Assembly (NCBI GenBank): GCA_002900995.3
Contig: CM035305.1
Coordinates: 4,930,908 to 4,994,907, forward strand
Reading direction: 5' to 3'
Source: Ganoderma boninense
Lineage: Eukaryota > Basidiomycota > Agaricomycetes > Polyporales > Polyporaceae
Length of the DNA: 64,000 bases
The notes under the pieces were generated by a model. That model made no database searches and had not been told where the DNA came from. It was given only the letters and a program-made list of their open reading frames with translations. A program made the translations under genes and the position numbers. Shown piece by piece: positions 59,401 through 64,000 of this stretch (within the stretch, counting starts at the first letter, position 1; the number at the start of each line of letters is the position of its first letter).

Positions 59401-60571
59401 TGAGCACTCCCCCCTCCTTCGAGCGTTTTTACATCAGATCTCATGAAAGGACAGAGACGCTTTGTAGCGGTAGTAGTCGGCGTGGTCGCGGCCTTGTGAG
59501 CGCTTCTCGTCGTCGTCTTTTGAGTCGGGCGGCTATCTGAGCGTTTTGGCAGCATCTTCTCGCTCCTGCCGCCGTCGACGACGTTGCGGAGGTACCAGCG
59601 TTCGATGATGGCGACCACCGTCTCAGAACTGGGAACGGTATACTGCTCCATCGTGTCCTTTGCAAATACGAGAGAACACCCGGAGGCGTCGAGGGCGGAG
59701 ATCGTGCAGAGTCTGGTCGCGATTCGGCTCAAAGCTGAAGCGCTCGGTCTTCTTGAGGACGAACATCGTGTATGAGGTATGGCACCCTTTTGCATGGTGC
59801 ATTGACAGTGTGTCATTGGATCATTGATCATGCCACATACAGTATTCTCTGAGAGGGAGGTGGCCGTCCGAACGCTACCAGAAGATACTCGACCTCCAGA
59901 TGTGGGTACTGGTTTTGTCTTGTTCTCATTGGCGCCGAAACTGAAGCTCTTGACGTTAGGCAAATTGCGAACCTCCTCTCGCATCTCATGTCCGTTGCGG
60001 AGCATCTCGAGCCCGCGTGGTCCAGGGCGTTCCTGCTCCGGACACGATTCCTGGACGCCGACTTCCAGGGTGATATCCTCGCGGTGATTAGTAAGTTGCA
60101 CGTCGAGTGCGCTCTGCTCTAATGGCTGACACCTGAGCTGCTTGGTTCGTAGGCCTGATATCACCGCCCTTCGAACGGGGAATCCGTTGCCTCAGATCAC
60201 TCCCTGTCCGCTGCTTGACAGGTTCATGGTCCACACGCACGGCCTGAACGTCATCCGCCACGAGGCTGATGACGACTACGGCCTGCCGAGGACAATGACC
60301 ATGGACACGCTCGCGAACGAGCAGTACCTGTGAGTATTTCCCCCCTCAGTCCTCTCTGTCTGGCTGATTCTTACTGACGGAGGCAATTATTCACGATAGG
60401 GCGTTCTCTGTCGGGGTCACTACTGCATTCGGCATCGTTCTGAGACTGGATAAACTGATGGTCGCCGCAAAGGAGATCGTAGGGGAGCAGTACCACATTC
60501 ACGGCATCGGGGTCCCAGAGCCGCGGACAGCTGCGTCATCCCCTGTCGATCGACCAGCCAAGGACGCATAG

Positions 60572-61198
60572 CGACACAGCCTTCAACCTGCCTGCCTTCC
60601 GTGTCGTTGTACCCACATCTAGTGTCTGTGTTCGCCTCGCCAGCGGTGTGGGCTCTGCTCTGCTCTGCTCTCTCTTCGCCGTTGACGGACGACCTGTATT
60701 CCTGTATTCCGATCCGCAGTCGCGCTATCTACGTATAAGTTAAGATTCAACGGTGCATCAGCAGTCTCTCACGGGTGGGCAGGATGTAATGACGGCGGAA
60801 CTCTCCGGCTGCGCACAGTCCTTCAGTGAATGCGTACGCTTTGAATTAAAGTTGGTTCGCTAAGTAGAAATGCGGTATGTACTTCCATCTCCTTCGGAGC
60901 GTCCTATAGCCAAGGATATCAGATGGAATGGAAGTGAAAATTCGCTATATCATGCGGGTGAGTTCCAGCTATCTTCTCTCAGCCTTTCGTCAGTCTCACG
61001 ATGTGGACTCGGGTCAGGACCAGGTCGTCGGCGTTGACTCGACGTCTGATGTGAGCACAACCGGCTCCGATTGCCCATCCTTCGCGAATCATGATTGGTG
61101 TGGCACCTCTACTTCCCTTGTCCGCGGCCTCCATGTCCGTCACCGCCGGTGGGCAGATCAGCAGACGCGTGCAGAACGTAACTATATGAAGGCCAGTC
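60572..61198. other. Intergenic region before the second EF-hand gene
   Basis: About 630 bp containing the 3' UTR of the exporter-like gene and the probable promoter of the next gene. No other gene was recognised. Confidence 0.45.
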
Positions 61199-64000
61199 GT
61201 GACTCGTGTCGCGCTTGGTGCATCCCCCCATCTCTCCCTTCGTCCCCCGATGTCGCTCCACTTGAGTCCTAAGGCATCTTACACTCACTCCCCGGAAGTC
61301 CAGATAACATGTTTGTCTTCCAGCCCATCCGGCTCCAGCACGAGTTCATCCTCGCTGGCGTTCGAGGAGGAGACCCTGACCGAAGAGAAGCGTCCCACTC
61401 GCTTCCGGTCGGCGTCGCTCGCCGTTGATGCTGCGACTGCAAGCTTCGGCCGGTACAAGGGATGGGGAAAGAACGGACGGGGAAAGAACGGGCGGGCTCA
61501 GAGTACGTGTGGTCTACCGGTTAACCTGACCACCGCCGCTGGGCTGATAAGCAATGATGGACAGCCGATCGTGTACTCGCCATCAACACGGAAATGGGGT
61601 ACATTGGCACCATGATGTCTCCGCTGACCTCGGCTGCGGGGTCGGGAACTATGAGTTTCCTCCAAAGCGGCCAGAACACCATCGTTGACGGGCTCCCCGA
61701 ACTGTTGAAGATCTTGCAGGACGTTGCGGCAATCCACCCATTCATTGCCCGTATGTCGTTCTTGTTGTCATTTCTACGCAATATGATGATGACAGGTTTG
61801 AGCGGTGCGGCAGTGGCTGTGGGTGCGTTCAAGGTCGCGATTGAGCTGGACCTCAAGCGCCGCGAGAATGACAAGAAGATTGGGCTGTTATTCTTGGAAA
61901 TGAAGGACATGATGTCCGGTCTTGTGGAGTAAGTTAGAGTTAAATGATCTCTACGTCAGCTTGTTCGCCTGAATGAACTTTTGCAGGCTTCAGAACGTCC
62001 AAGGGGGACCGAATCATATCGGGAAAGATGGAAAAACTATCCAGGAGCGTCTGCAAGGCCACATCGACTTGATGGAGCAGGATATCAGGGAGTGCGCCAA
62101 TGCCTGCGATACGTACGCCAAAGCCAGGATGCTTCACAAGGTGTTGCGAGGATCCCGTTGGGATGATTTGCTTCAGATCTTCGTTCGTCGGTTCAGCAAA
62201 CGCCGCGCCGACATCGAGTTCGCTCTGGCGGTACACCTCGGGATCAATATTGACATCGCCCACCGCAAGCTCGATGCGCTTGACTCCAAGTACGTATATC
62301 TCAAGTTTCTAATATTCATCTCGCTAACATGAGGAGTAGAGTCGATGCAATCATCGAACTCCTCTGTCAGAGCACTCCTCCAGAGCAACGGGAACTTGCG
62401 GCGTTTGTACAGCGACGAGGCGGACCGGAGGCAGTTTTGGAGGACGATACATTGCTGGAAAGTCTCTACCGAGACGGTCGGCAACTATATCTACCTCCGG
62501 CTCGACGTCTAGCACTGCTTCCCGCGACTGGGCCAAGCTTCGCGAAGGCAGAGCACCGTCGATTTCCAGGCGCTCAAAGCTGAACTACTCAACGACCCCG
62601 ACATCGCCATTGCGAACAATCTGGAGAGTTTTGAACGCAAGTTCACGATGCAGCAAGCGGAACTTGCGACAGAAATACGCAGAGCCATTCATCATCAAGG
62701 CGATCTCATTATCAGCGCCGTCACGTCAGGCCCTCATGATAGGATCATTGACCCGGTGAGGAGCCCCATGCTTCCGTTCTATCTTAACATCTGTAGGCTG
62801 CTAACTGCTCCATATTACAGGACCTGCGCAACATTTGGAAGGAGATGGTGAGTTGGATAGTATATGGTAGCTTCCTCGGACATTGATGATTGAAATTTCC
62901 TGCTTAGCGGTGGCGGGGGAACGTCAAAGCACGACACTTCGTCCTCGCGCTGCGGGACTACTGCCTGGAAAAGCTCGACAAGCTCCGAATGAATGAACGC
63001 ACCTTCATCGATTGTGGGTACCCCACTCGCGTTACCCCGCTGGACGAGTGGACCCTGGAGTACATCAACGTTACCCGCCTGCAGGCAATCATAGAGGCAT
63101 TCGACGACGATGCATCTGGCTTCATCACGGTTGGAGAGGCTAACGCATTTACTACAGCACGTCCCGCCGACTGGAGGTACGTTTCTCATGCTGCTGCTGC
63201 TGCTGCAAGATTCCATCAAGCTGACAGTCGGTAGCCTGCTACACTGGATGGCATATTGGGCAGTCGGTCAGTTGTTTCTAGTGGCGGTATCTGTCATTCG
63301 CATTCACATTACGCACAAGGTTGGCAAATGGCTATGACGCACTACATCGTCCAGATCGACCAACTCCTGAACAAGATGTTCGCCGTCAAATCACTCATTC
63401 TTCCCGCCAACCGCAGGTTCATTGAGCGCTATCTCGACTCCGTCTGGTCTCCCATCACGGAGCTTACAATGGGATTCCGACGTGCCGAATGGAGTGAGAC
63501 GATGCGCGAGAAGTTCGAGAGCTACGTGATAGAAGAGGAGGACAGGATACGCGACAAGCTCGAGACCATCAGGTACGACATCGACGGCGCGGACATGCTC
63601 ATACTTGTAGCCGGTCCAGGAAGGATCGAGAAGGTTGTGGACATTCACTCTTCTGCGAACGGCGCTGCAACTGTGTTGACCTCTCATTCCCCCAGAACGT
63701 CTTCGTTCTCCTCTATCTTCTCCTCAAGCGTGATTTCGAGGTCATACGCCTCGCAAGGACAACTGTCCTCCACAAGGACGAGCTCTGGGATTCCGCCAAT
63801 ACGTTAGAGTGGGTCTTTCGCGCAGTCAGCGATCGCCATCATGACTTAGAAAGTACGTGGTTCGTTCCTAAGGACGGCTGTGAGCTAAGTCGCAAATATT
63901 CTGAGACTTGTTCAAGCAGCAAAACCATGAGCCTACCCAGCAGTTCAAGATCTTCGCATTCGAGATGGTGAGTTGTTCCGGTATGCGTATGCATACTCGC
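61199..64000 (+). CDS. EF-hand / helical-bundle protein (copy 3, runs off the window)
   Basis: Same family as the broken gene at 24-28.7 kb. In order: a Ser-rich, basic N-terminal segment (~61310-61500; start codon uncertain), helical region IVDGLPELLKILQDVAAIHPFI (61680-61750), AVAVGAFKVAIELDLKRRENDKK, and DIRECANACDTYAKARML (62080). Then follow ADIEFALAVHLG, FQALKAELLNDPDIAIANN (62560) and VTSGPHDRIIDP (62750). A WRGNVKARHFVLALRDY segment leads to an EF-hand-like loop FDDDASGFITVGEANAF (~63100), then AMTHYIVQIDQLLNKMF, GPGRIEKV and VFVLLYLLLKRDFEVIRLA (63700). The intron 61751-61795 is 45 nt. The junction around 62460-62560 could not be resolved by eye. The beta-rich domain and ZZ fingers seen in copy 2 would lie beyond 64000. 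The gene is probably functional apart from the unresolved junction. Confidence 0.75.

Larger units (their letters stand above)
55292..60571 (+). pseudogene. Aromatic-acid-exporter-like membrane protein (ArAE/DUF2421 type), frame-broken
   Basis: Large multipass protein related to fungal 'ER transporter 6TM N-terminal' / ArAE proteins; substrate unknown. Exons include 55292-55642, 56642-56663, 56714-56801, 56857-57697, 57780-58117, 58179-58326, 58394-58532 and 58588 onward, to a stop at 60569-60571. The N-terminal membrane bundle runs about 55560-57230 (PVIRCAVVCWVSALLMIIGP; TVILAVFIFFGSAFFLYL). A soluble middle follows (AVGVFESQRYIAIEATRY, NIITLETECAKSRLWWPSEPF), then a C-terminal bundle (GWATGLTRGNVLFALKAGLL, LYWPIHPITNIVFFVTAS, IFSLLPPSTTLRRYQRS) and ITPCPLLDRFMVHTHGLNVI. 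Homology changes frame at ~59097 (one base short, in-frame TAG), ~59733 (one extra base after ATTCGGCTCAAA) and ~60162 (one base short), with no intron that restores it. The 5' half is intact. Confidence 0.7.

Noticed and set aside
59480..59580. Apparent in-frame stops in the exporter-like gene after VVVGVVAA
   Set aside because: A GT..AG intron of ~57 nt joins GCCTT to CATCTTCTC and restores the family sequence FSLLPPSTTLRR, so this is not a lesion.

Overview
This window looks like chromosomal DNA of a filamentous basidiomycete, most likely a wood-decaying Agaricomycete of the Polyporales type. That is an inference from five things: high GC, genes split by many 45-95 bp GT-AG introns, short intergenic spaces, a lytic polysaccharide monooxygenase (AA9) beside a cytochrome P450, and several basidiomycete-type multigene families (F-box, PPPY-tailed membrane proteins, EF-hand/ZZ-finger proteins). 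No prokaryotic operons, CRISPR arrays, rRNA genes or convincing tRNA genes were seen.

Layout. 1-3.6 kb: no recognisable gene; small palindromes and hairpins. 3.6-13.5 kb: conserved housekeeping block with ARP5 (+, INO80 chromatin remodelling), a Rab8/Sec4 GTPase (-) and DOT1 H3K79 methyltransferase (+). All three give full-length in-frame models by hand. 14-22 kb: two related single-pass membrane proteins ending in a PPPYSQ tail (-), with a membrane-anchored PNPOx-like flavoprotein (+) and the remnant of a ZZ-finger gene between them. 24.3-28.7 kb: a large EF-hand + double ZZ-finger gene (-) with several frame breaks. 30-38.4 kb: three F-box genes (-): one with a single frame break, one heavily decayed, and one split by a 621-bp retroelement-like insertion with a perfect 13-bp target duplication. 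40.3-48 kb: P450 (+), small secreted Cys-rich protein (-) and AA9 (+). 49.7-53.5 kb: tandem Zn2Cys6 regulators (+), the second with a frame break in a C-tract. 54.6-60.6 kb: LSM6 (-) divergent from an aromatic-acid-exporter-like membrane protein gene (+) that has a repeat-filled first intron and three frame breaks. 61.2-64 kb: a second EF-hand gene of the 24-28 kb family (+), running off the window.

Two themes stand out. First, single-copy core genes are intact while multigene-family members are decaying side by side. Second, several genes that otherwise have ~55-bp introns carry one intron of 0.44-1.33 kb, and in one case this is filled by two tandem inverted-repeat elements. The most interesting candidate system is the multicopy family that joins an N-terminal helical-bundle region resembling fungal cell-death/STAND N-domains to an EF-hand, a beta-rich domain and two ZZ fingers. 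All intron/exon models were made by eye from splice consensus, phase and family knowledge; no database search was possible.
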